A stretch of DNA of 64,000 bases from positions 70,734,659-70,798,658 of the forward strand of contig CM049313.1 of the NCBI GenBank assembly GCA_026874595.1, given 5' to 3'. The stretch is from Sipunculus nudus. Lineage: Eukaryota > Annelida > Sipuncula > Golfingiida > Sipunculidae. Shown here one piece after another: positions 12,562-23,569 of this stretch (positions within the stretch are counted from its first letter, which is position 1; every line of letters begins with the position of its first letter). A program made the translations under genes and the position numbers. Below the pieces are notes generated by a model. That model made no database searches. It was not told the origin of the DNA and was given only the letters and a program-made list of their open reading frames with translations.

Positions 12562-13457
12562 ATTTACGTAAACATGCCTGTGACGAGCATTTTTGTGACA
12601 CATTTTTTTAAAATGATTTATGGGCACCCTTTTCATTGGGTATAAATAAAAACGGAGGAAAGTCGAGTGTTTAGTTCATCGAGCACTTTCTGTATATAAT
12701 ATATGTTATGCTTATTTACTAAAGTCCCTTCCGCTAGTAAGTGCCCATTGAAATTTGGCGATCTATCTCTTTAACTAATATTAGCACACAGTTTGACCCT
12801 AAATCAAATGAGGGACAAAAGACTTAATTTGATTATTTCTGGTTCTTCTGGACCTTATGGCTTCTGTCAATTGTCGGCACCCTCACTTTGACAAAAAATT
12901 TTTTAGAATATTTCAGTCTCTGAGCAACAAATTAGAATCTTTCACGTTTAGATGTTTTTTTTTGCATGTGACCAGTGACTTTGACCTTCCTAAATATGGT
13001 TGCTATATTGTAAAAAAATATGACTGTCTGTTTACTTAGATATTGATGATATTGAAATATTTTGCAAGCTATGGCCTTAATCTCATTATAGCTTCGAGCT
13101 GTGTGGATCTGAGTGTTTAACAGGTTAATGGCCACGTGGCGTCCTGAATACCGCTTCAAAATGACGCTGCCTCAGAGAACTTCCTGAGAGTCGAAATGGG
13201 AAAAAAGCTAGACGTTAACAGTGAATGGACATGTAACTAATAAGAAATCGACGTGTAACTACAATAAATGCAGATGCTTCTCTCATATTGCAAAAGGTTT
13301 TCAAAAGCCGAACGAAAGAGATATATTTGGTATAGCCACTTTCTAATAAAAAAGCATTCAAGATATATGTTTTGATTGGTCTCTTGGAGTTTGTTATTTT
13401 GCATGCTAGCGATAATATAAATGGCAAACTTTTAAAGTCCACGGTACCTTTAATGTA
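12562..13457 (+). repeat. 896-bp tandem duplication, copy 1
   Basis: It runs from 'tttacgtaaacatgcctg' to 'cctttaatgtattt' and is followed directly by copy 2. Shared landmarks include 'tgcctgtgacgagca', 'aaaaacggaggaaagt', 'gtgtttag.tcatcgagcac', a 'gtgaccagtga..ttgacc' word and 'ttattttgcatgctagcga'. The two copies differ by many substitutions and small indels, so the duplication is not recent. No frame is conserved across both copies. Confidence 0.85.
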
Positions 13458-14002
13458 TTTACGTTAACATGCCTGTGACGAGCAGAAATCTTGGGCCACA
13501 TTTTTGCAACGTTTTATCGGCACCCTTTTCGTTTGCCATAAATAAAAACGGAGGAAAGTTGAGTGTTTAGTCCATCGAGCACTTTATGTTTAATGTACGT
13601 CATGTTTATTTACTATAGTATGTTTTAACAGTAGGTGCCCTTTATTATTTGGTAATTATTCTCTTTAACCCAAATATTATCACACAGTTTGACCCTTAAT
13701 CCATTGATGGACAAAAGACCTAATATGATAATTTCTGGTACATCTGGACCTTATGGCCGAGTGTCATGGCTTCTGTCAATTGTCGGCAGCCTCAGCTTGA
13801 CAATAACATTTTAAAATATTTATGACACTGAACAACCAATAAGAAGCTTTCAAGTGCAGTTGTTTTGGCATGTGACCAGTGATATTGACCTTTCTATATA
13901 GGGTTGCTATATTGTAAAAAATATGACTGTCTGTTTACTCAGATATTGATGTTATTGCATAACTCAAATATTTTGCAAGGTATAGCTCTAATTTCATATT
14001 AG

Positions 14003-14941
14003 TTAATTAGGCCAACATTTGTATTTCCCAGTCCTTCATTTCCGCATACCATTTTTGAATCAATCTGTCAGTTTATAATTATTGCCAAATTTCAATGTGC
14101 ACCCCATCGTGGAGCAGACAATATACTTGTTAAACATAAGTTTATACTGGTATACACGGCTATGAACATTTTCTAGGAATAAGAACACACATATACAACA
14201 GCAGGTATGTCCTAGCACAGCTTCTTATTGTTTAATAGGACCAAGGAGTTTATACCAAAAAAATCCTTGATAGGACCTATTAAATTCCTATTTCAAATTC
14301 TAATTAATTTATTTATTAATGCATCATTTATTATTTTATTCAATAAATGTATAAGGAGCGTGGTTTATTTCACATAAGCCGCATTAAAGCTTACAAAAAC
14401 ACGCACGCTCGCACATACACTTTGAGAACAAATTAGTTCATATTCACTATGAGACCAATCAGTGTGTATGGACAGCTGCTTTAAGCAAAATGTTCCTTGG
14501 TTGTGTGTGTGTCCTAATGTGGCGTACCTATATGAAGACCGCAACAGCAAAGAATCCACATTGGAAAGTAAATGCGCCAAAGATGAATATGTAACAGCCT
14601 CTTGTGCCTGTAGAGTAAAGATTTCTCCTCATGAACTGCACCAGGAAGAAAAAAGATTATCCGCCACATATTAAGCCGAATAAGAAAGGACAAGCACATA
14701 TTGTTACGAAGACAAAGTTGCTCAGGGGAAAATACTGGGCCGATCCCATAACAGTGGCGCACAAGTCCGGCAAACCAACCGCTTCACTAGCAAAGCAAGC
14801 TTCACCAGCGAGACAGTTCGGTCCGCTTTTATGTCACCCCGTAACAATATATAATTTTATTTTCTCTAAAAATATTCTCTCAGAAGTGAAGGAAATCAGA
14901 ATCAATACCACGCTTGAGGTCTTTTAGACAAATATCCCTAG
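14003..14941. mobile_element. Unclassified ~940-bp insertion inside copy 2
   Basis: It is defined by comparison with the uninterrupted copy 1. I see no convincing terminal inverted repeat or target-site duplication, only TTAG against CTAG at the two edges. It contains two overlapping plus-strand frames: 14462-14674, Cys-rich with several C-x-C pairs, and 14631-14927, Lys/Pro-rich and 98 codons long. Neither is recognised. It may be a captured fragment, or copy 1 may have lost this segment by deletion. Confidence 0.5.
14631..14927 (+). CDS. Unrecognised 98-codon frame within the insertion
   Basis: The open frame begins with an ATG and is basic and Pro-rich over residues 1-65 (for example KKKDYPPHIKPNKKGQAH), then hydrophobic to the stop. 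Base composition around 14740-14840 is more GC-rich than the surroundings, which mildly favours coding origin. I do not recognise a domain, and there is no clear promoter. It overlaps another unrecognised frame on the same strand, so at most one is real. Confidence 0.2.
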   Translation: MNCTRKKKDYPPHIKPNKKGQAHIVTKTKLLRGKYWADPITVAHKSGKPTASLAKQASPARQFGPLLCHPVTIYNFIFSKNILSEVKEIRINTTLEVF

Positions 14942-15436
14942 CTCCGAGCTGTGTGGAACGGAGTCCCGGAAAAACCGAGTCCTAAGCACGATTTGATAGA
15001 ACGTGAAAGTTAAACAGGCTAATGGCGTCCTGAATACCGCCTCAAAAGGCGGCCTCACACAGAGTCGAAATGGGAAAAATCTTGACGTTTAAAACGAATG
15101 GATATGTATAATGTATAAAAGAAATCCACGTGTAACAATAATGAGCGTAGATGTAGCTCTAATGTTGTAGAATGTTTTCACAGGACGAATGAAAGAAAAA
15201 CTTTGACTGAAAGTCACTTTCTAATACAAAAAAGCATCCCAGATATATGTTATCTATGGTCTCCCGGGGGTTTATTATTTTGCATGCTAGCGAGGCATTA
15301 ATGGCAAAATACTGAAGGTCACGGAACCTTTAATGTATTAGTATTTCTATCCATTGTATTCATCTCCAATGGCGGATTCAGAAATTCGAGAACAGGGGGC
15401 GCCGACATACTGGGTTATTGGTTGATGGAAATAAAG

Positions 15437-15438
<2 letters not shown>

Positions 15439-15504
<66 letters not shown>
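15439..15504. repeat. (AT)n microsatellite
   Basis: A perfect AT run of 33 units. Another short AT run lies at about 15577-15590. The 'ggcggattcag' word at 15371 just upstream is a G-rich repeat fragment. Confidence 0.95.
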
Positions 15505-15507
<3 letters not shown>

Positions 15508-16020
15508 ATATAATATTTTCTATATTATTTATAACAATATACGTATTATATTGTCAGACTGTGAACAAAAATAAAAATATATATATATATGCTTTAATTC
15601 ACCTATATGAACAAAATCTAAAGCCATGTTCATTTTGAAAGTTAATTACAGGTACACGGGGAAGTATTCGAGGGGCTGTCCCCTACCATGTTGAGAACAT
15701 TTTCAAAAATGTAATGAAAAGAGGACATCATAGGGTATCGTTCACGAAAAATATGGTGATTTTCTGTTCCTCATCTACTATTCTCTCAAATGACTTTGTA
15801 TAAGGTTATCAAGTTTCAGAGGGTGGGGCTCATGTTTAGGCAGTTCTTCAAACGAAATATAACTGGATATTAAATGGAAAGTCCAAATATTAAAGTATTT
15901 GTAACATGTTGATGTCTACATGTTGAATATGCACAAATATAACTTGCAAAATATCACCGTTCAATTGTAATTCTCGTGGTTATATAAATGGTATGTTCAA
16001 GTCGCATGTTAAACTTTACC
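15505..16020. other. No gene seen
   Basis: AT-rich spacer with no recognised motif. Confidence 0.45.
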
Positions 16021-16205
16021 GACTTCTGTGGTCAAGGCAGCGCACCGGACACAACAGGTCGTGAGTTCGAGTTTCAGTCGAGGAGGCCGTGAGATATTTG
16101 AAGGTCGACCCGGATCTGTAAGCTGATGCTAAGTCCTTGCCTCACTCACAGGCGAATGCTCTCTTGGATGCCGGTCACAGGGCCGTTCATTAAAATCCTC
16201 AACTT
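16021..16205 (+). repeat. tRNA-headed SINE-like element
   Basis: A tRNA-like head with an A-box-like 'tggtcaaggcag' and a B-box-like GAGTTCGAGTTTC (16062-16074) is followed by a non-tRNA body up to 'ttcattaaaatcc'. The B box keeps the GTTCGA core. The acceptor and T stems do not pair well, so this is a repeat and not a tRNA gene. It is a different family from the 5.7 kb copy by its body sequence. Confidence 0.5.
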
Positions 16206-16440
16206 ATAAATTAGAATGTAATAAACTGATGTGAATCAATTGATAATTTAATTGCTAGGGAATGAAAAACGATATCTAAAAATGAAAAATGAACTAGAAT
16301 GGCTTGTTTTTAACACTTGCAAAACCGATGTCTCTCCCCCCTCGTTTGCATATAGGTTATATCAATGAAGACACGATAAGATGTCTGACGCTGTGAGGTC
16401 ACCATGTTTCAAACTCTTCCAAGGTTTGGGTAGGAACAAT

Positions 16441-16760
16441 AAGTGTTTCATATTTGGGAGGAAAATATCCAACCCTTCAAAAGTTCACAAGACAATAACG
16501 ATAATTTGCCTGATTTGACCTTGAAGATATTTGTCAAAGTCACCAGCTTTCGAACTCCTTTGAGAACTTTGTAGGACCAAACGGTGTATACCACATTTGA
16601 TGACAAAATGTGAAATATTTCAAAAGTTATGTGCTTCACAATAATTTTCCATTTCGGCATATTTGACCTTGAAGATGAAGGTCAAGGTCACCCGGTTTCG
16701 AACTCACCGGAGATATTGTGTGGGAACCACGATTGTTTTAAATTTCGGAGAAAAATATGC
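16441..16760 (+). repeat. 148-bp tandem repeat with TCAAGGTCA half-sites
   Basis: Two units start 'tttgaccttgaagat' at 16514 and 16662, and share 'tttcgaactc' and a 'gaaatatttcaaaagtt' or 'atccaacccttcaaaagtt' segment. Unit 2 contains GAAGGTCAAGGTCACC, an extended half-site of the type bound by ERR/SF-1-class nuclear receptors. This block is known to me as a common dispersed repeat in invertebrates, so the half-site alone does not show regulation. Confidence 0.6.
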
Positions 16761-16821
16761 ATTCACAAGATATCCTGCAGACGACGACTGACGACGACAG
16801 CACTGAAAACAACGTCTCCCC

Positions 16822-16870
16822 GGGGGGGGGGGGGGGGGGGGGGGGGCTTTCCCTATGGATCCGCCACTGG
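16822..16870. repeat. 25-G run and reversed GGATCC end of G-rich repeat
   Basis: CCCC then 25 G (16822-16846), followed by 'ctatggatccgccactgg', the outward end of the GGCGGATCC family also seen at 21285, 52637 and 57420. It gives rise to a poly-Gly frame in two overlapping ORFs that are not genes. Confidence 0.7.
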
Positions 16871-17600
16871 TCTCAATATACTATTTCAAACTTTTTCATT
16901 AACATACTACTTCACAAACAGAACAATAGTGATGATGTGTTTTCTACCTTTCAATGATTTGGCGCCTATTACAACATGTTTGACACATTTTCTTGGTTCT
17001 GTACGACCCAATACAGGGATCACACCGCAGGGGTCCTTGGAGGCCGAAGCTTTGAATACTTCAGGGAAAAATACCAGCATCAAGTTAAAATTCTACTGTT
17101 CGTAAGAAAAAATTAATTATCCGATTATATTTTTTAAACATATTTTTTTTCAGTTTCATTTGTTACATTTCAAACAATTAAAACAGCTTCTCTAACATTC
17201 TAAATATGAAACTTTAATATATTATTTTCATTTCAAACAGACATTATCTGACAGGGCTATGATAAAGATACTTTTAGAGTATTAATAAATGCCATTTAAT
17301 CATCACATTGAAACGTTTGTATACTAACTTTTAACCTGTTCAATATTTTAGAAATATTTCTTAAATGATGTTTTAATACACTGTTGAAAAAAATGCGCAA
17401 CATATTGAGAATATCTTATAACTGGTCTTATGAGATGCATGGACTAATAACTGACCACTTTTTCTTTACTTTATCGGTATTCTTTGTACAATTGTACAAA
17501 CGGTACTGAGAATTAAACTACTGATTATTAAGTGTAATATGTATAAAATGCATATAATTACTAAAACATATGTATCCGTTTTACCTGGTTAGGTTTAAAC
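16871..17600. other. No gene seen
   Basis: AT-rich spacer. The 3' part of a 158-codon frame (16629-17105) extends here, but that frame runs through the 148-bp repeat and the G run and is not credible as a gene. Confidence 0.5.
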
Positions 17601-17741
17601 ATTGTATGAATTATTCTTTGGCCATAGATATTGCGCTTAGAAATGACAATGGCAGATATTCCTGGTATTAAGTACTGGTATTTCCGGTCACTTTGTAAAG
17701 CCTTAGCTGATTTCTCATGTGTCCGTCATTTCTGTCTGCAG

Positions 17742-17924
17742 TTAAGAAGATACGACCGTTGCAAGCCCACGCCAGTTGCAGCTGAATGGACCGCGGAGGA
17801 TGGCTGTACCGAGACACCTATATATTCAAAGACCGCTGCCATACTCAACGCCATAAAAAAAATGTACCAGGATTTGGCCAACAGCAGCCGCTATGAACGG
17901 TGCTTCATAAAAGATGTGAAGTAA
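17742..17924 (+). CDS. Candidate terminal coding exon, product unknown
   Basis: A pyrimidine-rich acceptor (TTCTGTCTGCAG, ending 17741) precedes 60 codons and a TAA. The frame is phase 0 at the acceptor. The translation is protein-like: RYDRCKPTPVAAEWTAEDGC near the start, then an Ala/Ile/Lys amphipathic stretch and a C-terminal CFIKDVK. Third positions are noticeably richer in G/C than the neighbourhood. The frame is also open upstream to an ATG at 17631, so an unspliced reading of 97 codons is possible. An AATAAA lies at 18509. No family was recognised and upstream exons were not found, so this is a moderate coding call only. Confidence 0.4.
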   Translation, partial: LRRYDRCKPTPVAAEWTAEDGCTETPIYSKTAAILNAIKKMYQDLANSSRYERCFIKDVK

Positions 17925-18530
17925 AGGATTACATCCAGAATACAAAATATATCGACTTCAAAGGAAAAAAGTTATTCTGGGAAAAATACTATATTTGCAA
18001 TATGTATATGCATTATTTTCAAGTGTCTGCAATCAGATTCAGATTAGAAGATACTACGTCAGCCATTTGTATAAATCACTGCGGGGTTTGATCAAATGTT
18101 GGTGCAAGCGTATTCCGTGACTTTACGCTCATATTAAACGTAGTAGGCGTCTTATATACTTGGAGGTTGGGCGCAAAATTGACATCCGTTAAAAGCTTTC
18201 GTTGAATTACGTATATATGGGGGAAGATATCTTTTAGATATCTTTTATCTTTTAGATATGGCGCCTATGGTATTAGGCAAGCCGCCAGGCAATTTTGTAT
18301 TTGATGTCTTCCTGATAATTTCGTGTTATGGTGATATATTGTGGATACGCCCACTGCCTGGTAGGTGTGATTAGCACTTAGTTTCTTGTTGTAAATTTTT
18401 GTTCCATTGAGGTGAATGATTTAAGGGGGTGTACCTGGGCATTTTCAGGTGTATTACTGGCATGCATGAGCCATTAAACAGCATAACGTCAGTGATTTAG
18501 GAGTGGTAAATAAATCGAGCGGACTTTGGG
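17925..18530. other. No gene seen; possible 3' UTR and spacer
   Basis: It holds a short tandem of 'atcttttagat' (about 18226-18260) and AATAAA at 18509-18514. If the preceding exon is real, this would be its 3' untranslated region. A 63-codon frame at 17900-18091 is judged chance. Confidence 0.4.
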
Positions 18531-18898
18531 GAAGCGCACAGTTTTATTCCTTCCCGACTGTGGCATTCTGTTCTCAGAAAGGCACCCAGCATCAATAGAA
18601 CATTAAGGAACCGTTACAGTATCCGCGCTGCGTCAAGCATCTCCGTGAAAAGAACACATGGATGAAGCATCTTATTTCTGACGCCGTGTCGCTGTCATTT
18701 AAAAAATCATGTCAAGTAGACATCTACAACCCTACGCGACACAGTCATGTTAACTCCTGGGTGGTGAGATTGTCTGGCTTGGAGGTATATTTGTGAAGCC
18801 GGCAGGATGACACGCGGCGTGCTGTGACTGTGTCCTGGTTTGAGCGCAGCCTCCGTAACAGTGATGACTAGCTATTCAGGGAGTCAGTGACCGCGGGG
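18531..18898 (+). promoter_or_regulatory. GC-elevated leader and possible promoter of the 18899 exon
   Basis: The stretch has more CpG and higher GC than its surroundings and leads directly into the candidate first exon. An in-frame TAG at about 18869 shows that the ATG at 18899 is the first usable start in that frame. I see no clear TATA box. Calling this a 5' UTR and promoter is inference from composition and position. Confidence 0.3.
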
Positions 18899-18988
18899 AT
18901 GGAGAACGGCGGGGGAGTCTACGCTCTGGAGGCGGACGTACCTGACGCCGTCTTCCCTGGACTCGACTGGGATGTCTCAGATACAGAG
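18899..18988 (+). CDS. Candidate first coding exon, product unknown
   Basis: ATG in a good context (CGGGGATGG) opens 30 codons, beginning MENGGGVYALEADVPDAVFP and continuing with acidic residues (LDWDVSDTE). It ends at CAGAG with the donor GTTGGT, phase 0, and reading on into the intron meets TAA after two codons. GC-rich codons contrast with the AT-rich flanks. The acidic, Asp/Glu-rich N-terminus resembles those of regulatory proteins, but no family was recognised. The next phase-compatible exon I can propose is 23990-24088, across about 5 kb containing a transposon. Confidence 0.42.
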
Positions 18989-19390
18989 GTTGGTTAAATC
19001 TTTCATATATCATCCACGTCCCCCTTTCCATCTTTTCTTCTGGTCTTCAAATTTATTGCCTTCTTCATTACATCCTCTTATAAATGAGTAGACTGACGCC
19101 TAACTTTAGAGAAGTCTATACGATTTATTATGTACATTGGTATTTAAATCCAGGATTGAAAAAAAACCCGTTAAAGTCATAATAAAAACAATTACGTATG
19201 TATGTGCGGAAATATATGGGTCTATATCCGGGACATGATTTATATTAATATTTTTATATTTTTTATATCAGTATAAGTAATTATATAATGTATTTGACAC
19301 TCTGAGAAACGCATTCCTGATAGAAAGAACAGATCTTCATTACCAACACACTTTCTCCAACGTTATTATACTTCAGGTCATGACCAGAGG
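18989..19390. other. AT-rich, proposed intron sequence
   Basis: No repeats or exons were recognised. It lies between the candidate first exon and the 21-bp minisatellite. Confidence 0.4.
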
Positions 19391-19454
19391 CCACGTCTTT
19401 ATGAATTCAGGCCTCGTGGTTATGGCTTCGAGCCGCGTCGTAAAGACTTGAGAC
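19391..19454 (+). repeat. 21-bp minisatellite, left part (3 units)
   Basis: Three degenerate 21-bp units at 19391, 19412 and 19433 share a 'ccNcgtcnttatgacttcag' consensus. The array breaks off at the hAT-like element and continues in the same phase at 21019. Confidence 0.75.
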
Positions 19455-20862
19455 CAGGGGCGTATTCACAGGGGGGCGCAAAGGGGCGCGCGCCCCCTAA
19501 AATTCTGCTAACACTTATACCAGTCAACTACTGGCAAGTGTTATGTTTTTTTCACTCAAATTTATTGTATGTTCGATTATTTGCGTATACACACACATAG
19601 ATTAAGTATGGTGTTTTCAGTAAATAAATATTTCATAAATAAATATTTTTTTTCTGTGCACGGTTATGGTAATGCTATCCCCATATGGAAAAGAAAAAAA
19701 AGAAGAAAAACAAGAAAGATCTTGTCTGTAATGTAAATATAGATATATATATCTGATATAATAATGTATATTTATTATCAGTTCTTAAGGTATATTAACC
19801 AAAAGAGAAACTAGTTTTGTTGTATTTGTTGAAATTTTGTGAAGAAAGAACAAAAGCTTAGCAAGATAGTGTCTGTAATGTAAATGTAAAGAGTGTCAGA
19901 CTGAGAAAATTTCTAAAATAAATCTAAACAGTAAAGGGATTATATACTTACACATTTCTCTCATGTTTTTTACTATCTCACTTTTCTATTTTGTTTGTGT
20001 GCATAAGTGAAGTCTCCAAACCCTATGGTTATTCTGTAACATGATGGTGGATGGCCAAAAACTGTTAAACAATCCATGCAAGCTATTTGTACTTCCACTT
20101 GACGCTTGCTATGCCTTATTTTTAACATTTACCCTGGAATACACCAAGAGACTATATGAAAGCTTCCGGTTTCTTGATTCTAGGGTAATTAAAATCACCT
20201 CTAAATACCCAGCTACTGTCACTGGGGCAAGATGGCCATGCTTTATGTCTGAGACCTGCATTTTCAATAATAAAATAAATCTGAAAATGGTATGCAAATA
20301 ACAGTCAATGAGTATTTTTTACTTCTTATATTTCTTGTGTTTATGTAGTTTAATTACCTCAGGTCAGACTATCTTTATTTCTTTTTAACTCCAACTGGCT
20401 ATAGTTCGAACTTAATTGCTGCAAAAATAATTTATCTACGAAAACCTATATTATGGAATTCATTATCAGAAGCTCTACATGAAAAATAGATGTAGTAACC
20501 TTTGACAGATAAAGTGACATATAATAGTTAATCCATTTCAGTTCTTTTACATGTGTGCTGACCATCTTCTACTTAAAAATTACAATTAAGTTACAACACT
20601 ACACTTATTGATGCATGTATTTTTCTGTTGTTCAAATAATGCATTATATATAGATGAGGGTCCCACGGTAAACATAATAAACTGGATACCTTACAAAATT
20701 ACATATAATAATTATAATAATTATGCACGAACTAACAATATTTGATATGTTTAGTAGGAGACAATTTAACAGCCAGGCAGTGTATTAAAACAAGTTTAAA
20801 TATGCTTGCTTCCTACTGATAGGGCTTTGTGGAATATCAATATAATTTAAAAAAAAGATCTA

Positions 20863-20916
<54 letters not shown>

Positions 20917-21014
20917 TATAGATATATATGACATGTCTAAAAGACGCAGAACAGCCCCCTTTCCCGACTTTAGGGCTGCGCCCCCTCTATTTTCAAATCC
21001 TGGATACGCCACTG
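19455..21014. mobile_element. Non-autonomous DNA transposon, hAT-like ends
   Basis: The left end CAGGGGCGTATTCACAGG faces a right end whose reverse complement reads CCAGTGGCGTATCCAGG, both followed inward by a GGGGGCGC block and 'cctaaa'. No transposase frame is present in the 1.56 kb, so it is non-autonomous. The CAGNGGCG-type terminus is typical of hAT-related elements in many animals; the superfamily is inferred. Adjacent 'gagacc' and 'gacacc' could be a decayed target duplication. The interior is AT-rich and holds an (AT)n run at about 20866-20914. Confidence 0.6.
20866..20928. repeat. (AT)n microsatellite inside the hAT-like element
   Basis: A long AT run with two AG interruptions near its end. 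The Ile-Tyr-rich minus-strand frame through it is not a gene. Confidence 0.9.
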
Positions 21015-21018
21015 GACA

Positions 21019-21083
21019 CCACGTCCTTATGACACAAGACGATGTCGTTTTGACTTCAGGGTACGTCGTCATGACTTCAAGCC
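21019..21083 (+). repeat. 21-bp minisatellite, right part (3 units)
   Basis: Units at 21019, 21040 and 21061 continue the 19391-19454 array in register. This fixes the insertion site of the intervening element. Confidence 0.75.
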
Positions 21084-21283
21084 CTTTTTTATATTAGGAA
21101 ATGCGGTTAAATGCATAATTTATTAATTATGATAGATTAAAATCTTTTAATGTTATTATTTTTTTTATATTCGAGAAACGTTACAGAAATTATGGCCCCC
21201 CGTAAACATAACTATGTTAAGGTGATAGATATAGAGTAAAATAGGTATCTCGCCAAGCTGTGTTACGGATAGAATTAAAGTCA

Positions 21284-21430
21284 GTGGCGGATCCAGAGTT
21301 TGAAAAAAGGAGGTGTCCAAACCCAGGAGGACAAATGAAACCTCTAAAAAAAGTTGCGGTGGCTGAAAGGAGGGGGGGGGGGGGGGGTCCGGACCCCTTG
21401 GACCCCTGCCCTGGATCCGAAGTGTAGTCA
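21284..21430. repeat. GGCGGATCC fold-back repeat with 17-G run
   Basis: It opens 'cagtggcggatccagag' and closes 'ccctggatccgaagtgt', which is an inverted-terminal arrangement. Inside are 'gttgcggtggctgaaagga' and a G run at about 21371-21387 followed by 'ggacccc'. The same order is seen at 52637-52830 ('cttgcggtgactgaaaagg' then a G run), so this is a dispersed non-autonomous family. Confidence 0.65.
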
Positions 21431-22814
21431 CGTTGAGCAGGGTGTATTTTAAGTCTTAATTCAAGAACTGCACAAACGTGTTATTAACGATTTCCAGTCA
21501 GCATAAAAAGAGGTGTAATAGGATCCAGCTATAAAGCAGCACATAGTAATATAAATACTATCACGGAATTATGAATGAAAATGTAAAATATGTATCATTA
21601 TTTCATAACTATAAGCGAATGTGTGCAATCTCATAATCAAACTCATACCGATATTCGTATATGGGTGATCGATGTAATATTCGATTGCATAATCGTGGGC
21701 ACAAGAGTGATTATCCGTCGGTGAGTAGAACAATACTTTGACCTTTCGAACTGCACAAAATATTATGAAATATATATTTCAATTTGGATTCCATTTAATT
21801 TGATTTAAACATTGAAAAGGTGGCTAACGGCTATGACAATTCAATGAGGCAATATCCTAAATTGTCTAAATATGGATGCAAACTTGAATGATGATTGATG
21901 GAAACTATGATGTAACTATAAACGGATTGACAAAATTATCTTAAAATGTAAAAAAAAAATTTATACACTCAAAAGTGAGGGGGAAGGAACATGACCACCT
22001 GTCCCTGCTAAAACCAGGCCAATGACCGCCCCTGAAAGGATGGAAATGTAGTCACTGCTTCACAACGATAACCTATACACACATCCGTATTGCTATAAAA
22101 AAAAACTCAGGTCTATATCTGTCACTTTAAATTCTGCGTCACAGGATACCAGGATTTCAGGTGTCTCTCTTCGGCAGCTGGACGATAGCAGGTGTTGTTT
22201 GAATGGATATATGGTACAGAGGACATCGAGAGAACGGTTTACATACAAGACGATTACATATACAAATATGAATGTTTTAAAGACTAAATCATGGAAGGGC
22301 TTCAGAATGCTGTCCCCGATATCGTAAAATATGTGGGCCATTTGTAACGGGCCAATGAAAAGGTAGCCTGGCAGAGCCGCATCTATTTCCTCGAAAAAAA
22401 AAACTCTACAGCGCCCCCTGTAATATTTATTATGAACTAAAATGAGCTCCCCAGAGTAAAAGTTATTAACCAACAACGTTGAAATGACAAAACGATCGAA
22501 TGACGTTTATAGTGGGAGATTAAAAAATTGTTCCTTTTCATTTGACTTGTCCATGACTTGTCTTGATATAAGATTGAGAATTACGTACCAATGGACTTGG
22601 TTTACTTGTTAACTTTGAAAGACCTTTCAGCCAAAATGATCACGGGATTATATTATTGACCAAAATCATAAAACAAATGAAAATCCTTTACCAAATGAGG
22701 TTTCAAACTATGCTAAATATAGTTAAAATTAATTCGTCACACCTACCATTTGATTTGTCTCATGTCGTTGGCATTACACAACTTCTTGTACATAACCATG
22801 GATTTCCTAGCGCT
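21431..22814. other. No supported gene; one 127-codon minus-strand frame
   Basis: The frame at 22093-22476 (minus) is the longest non-repetitive minus-strand frame in this part. It has a run of Phe from poly(A) and a hydrophobic middle (VFKTFIFVYVIVLYV), which could be a membrane segment or simply AT-rich chance. No promoter, splice signal or homologous family was recognised. I treat it as unsupported. Confidence 0.4.
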
Positions 22815-22865
22815 AGATCGGCCCTCTGACATTACGACCAGATTACTGGCTGTCAGAGTGCCTTT
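22815..22865 (+). repeat. 38-bp shared sequence, copy 1, with local hairpin
   Basis: The sequence GATCGGCCCTCTGACATTAC continues to 'ccagattactggc' and is nearly identical to 51573-51611. In this copy the block GCCCTCTGACA is followed by TGTCAGAGTGC, which forms a hairpin with 10 of 11 pairs. The function is unknown; it is probably a fragment of a dispersed element. Confidence 0.6.
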
Positions 22866-23569
22866 GGGTCTAGGTCTGGGGAACGTATTGTATGGCCTCA
22901 TTAGGATGTAAATATTTTGGTCATTTTTGACAACGCCTCATTGCCTACAGATACATTATCAGCATATTGGTAAACCCTAAGACTAATAAGGAAGGAGTTT
23001 TGCTCAAGGCAAAGACGTTAGAAATAGTGGCTTATTACATCATTTGAAATGGCTTTGGTCTGATAATATTTTGGGATCGCTTTTTACAATATATTTATGG
23101 GTATGATTCATTTCCGAATATTTTTTATCCTGATATTTGGCCTTGCTACATGCATTGACAGCAAGCACACATAACTGAAATCCCTCTTCAGTTTTGAATC
23201 TAAAACATTCGTTCACCAGCGTGCCCTTGTTTTAATGCAGTGTAGGCATCTGCATTTTAGTGTTGAATTTATGTATCATATGACATTGTCAAATAAACTT
23301 GCCAAAGGATTAGTAGGTCTATGCTTACACATTCTCATTGGACACTAAAATGCCGAAACGCAGGTATATCAAAGATTGGCCACAACCAATGATGCAGTAG
23401 TTAAAGAGTCATATCCTAGAATCTAAGTGAATCATCTTTAAGCTTTGTATTGACATAACGTAGGCGCTGTGGCATTATCAAAAGGTATAATTGTATCACG
23501 TCTGTCTTTAGATAACTTTACTCCCTGCCTGTATACCTTATCAGTTTAGAATGAAATTTCGCTTTGCTC
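22866..23569. other. No gene seen
   Basis: AT-rich spacer with no recognisable feature. Confidence 0.4.

Larger units (their letters stand above)
13458..15340 (+). repeat. 896-bp tandem duplication, copy 2, split by an insertion
   Basis: The left part (13458-14002) aligns with 12562-13095 and the right part (14942-15340) with 13096-13457, resuming at 'ctccgagctgtgtgg'. About 940 bp of unrelated sequence separates them. The right part also has an extra block of about 50 bp after 'ggagtccc'. Confidence 0.8.

Noticed and set aside
16629-17105. 158-codon plus-strand frame
   Set aside because: It crosses the 148-bp repeat and a 25-G run (poly-Gly), so it is a repeat artefact.
22093-22476. 127-codon minus-strand frame as a membrane protein gene
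   Set aside because: It runs through poly(A), has no recognised family, and its hydrophobicity is explained by AT-rich codons. No promoter or splice signals support it.
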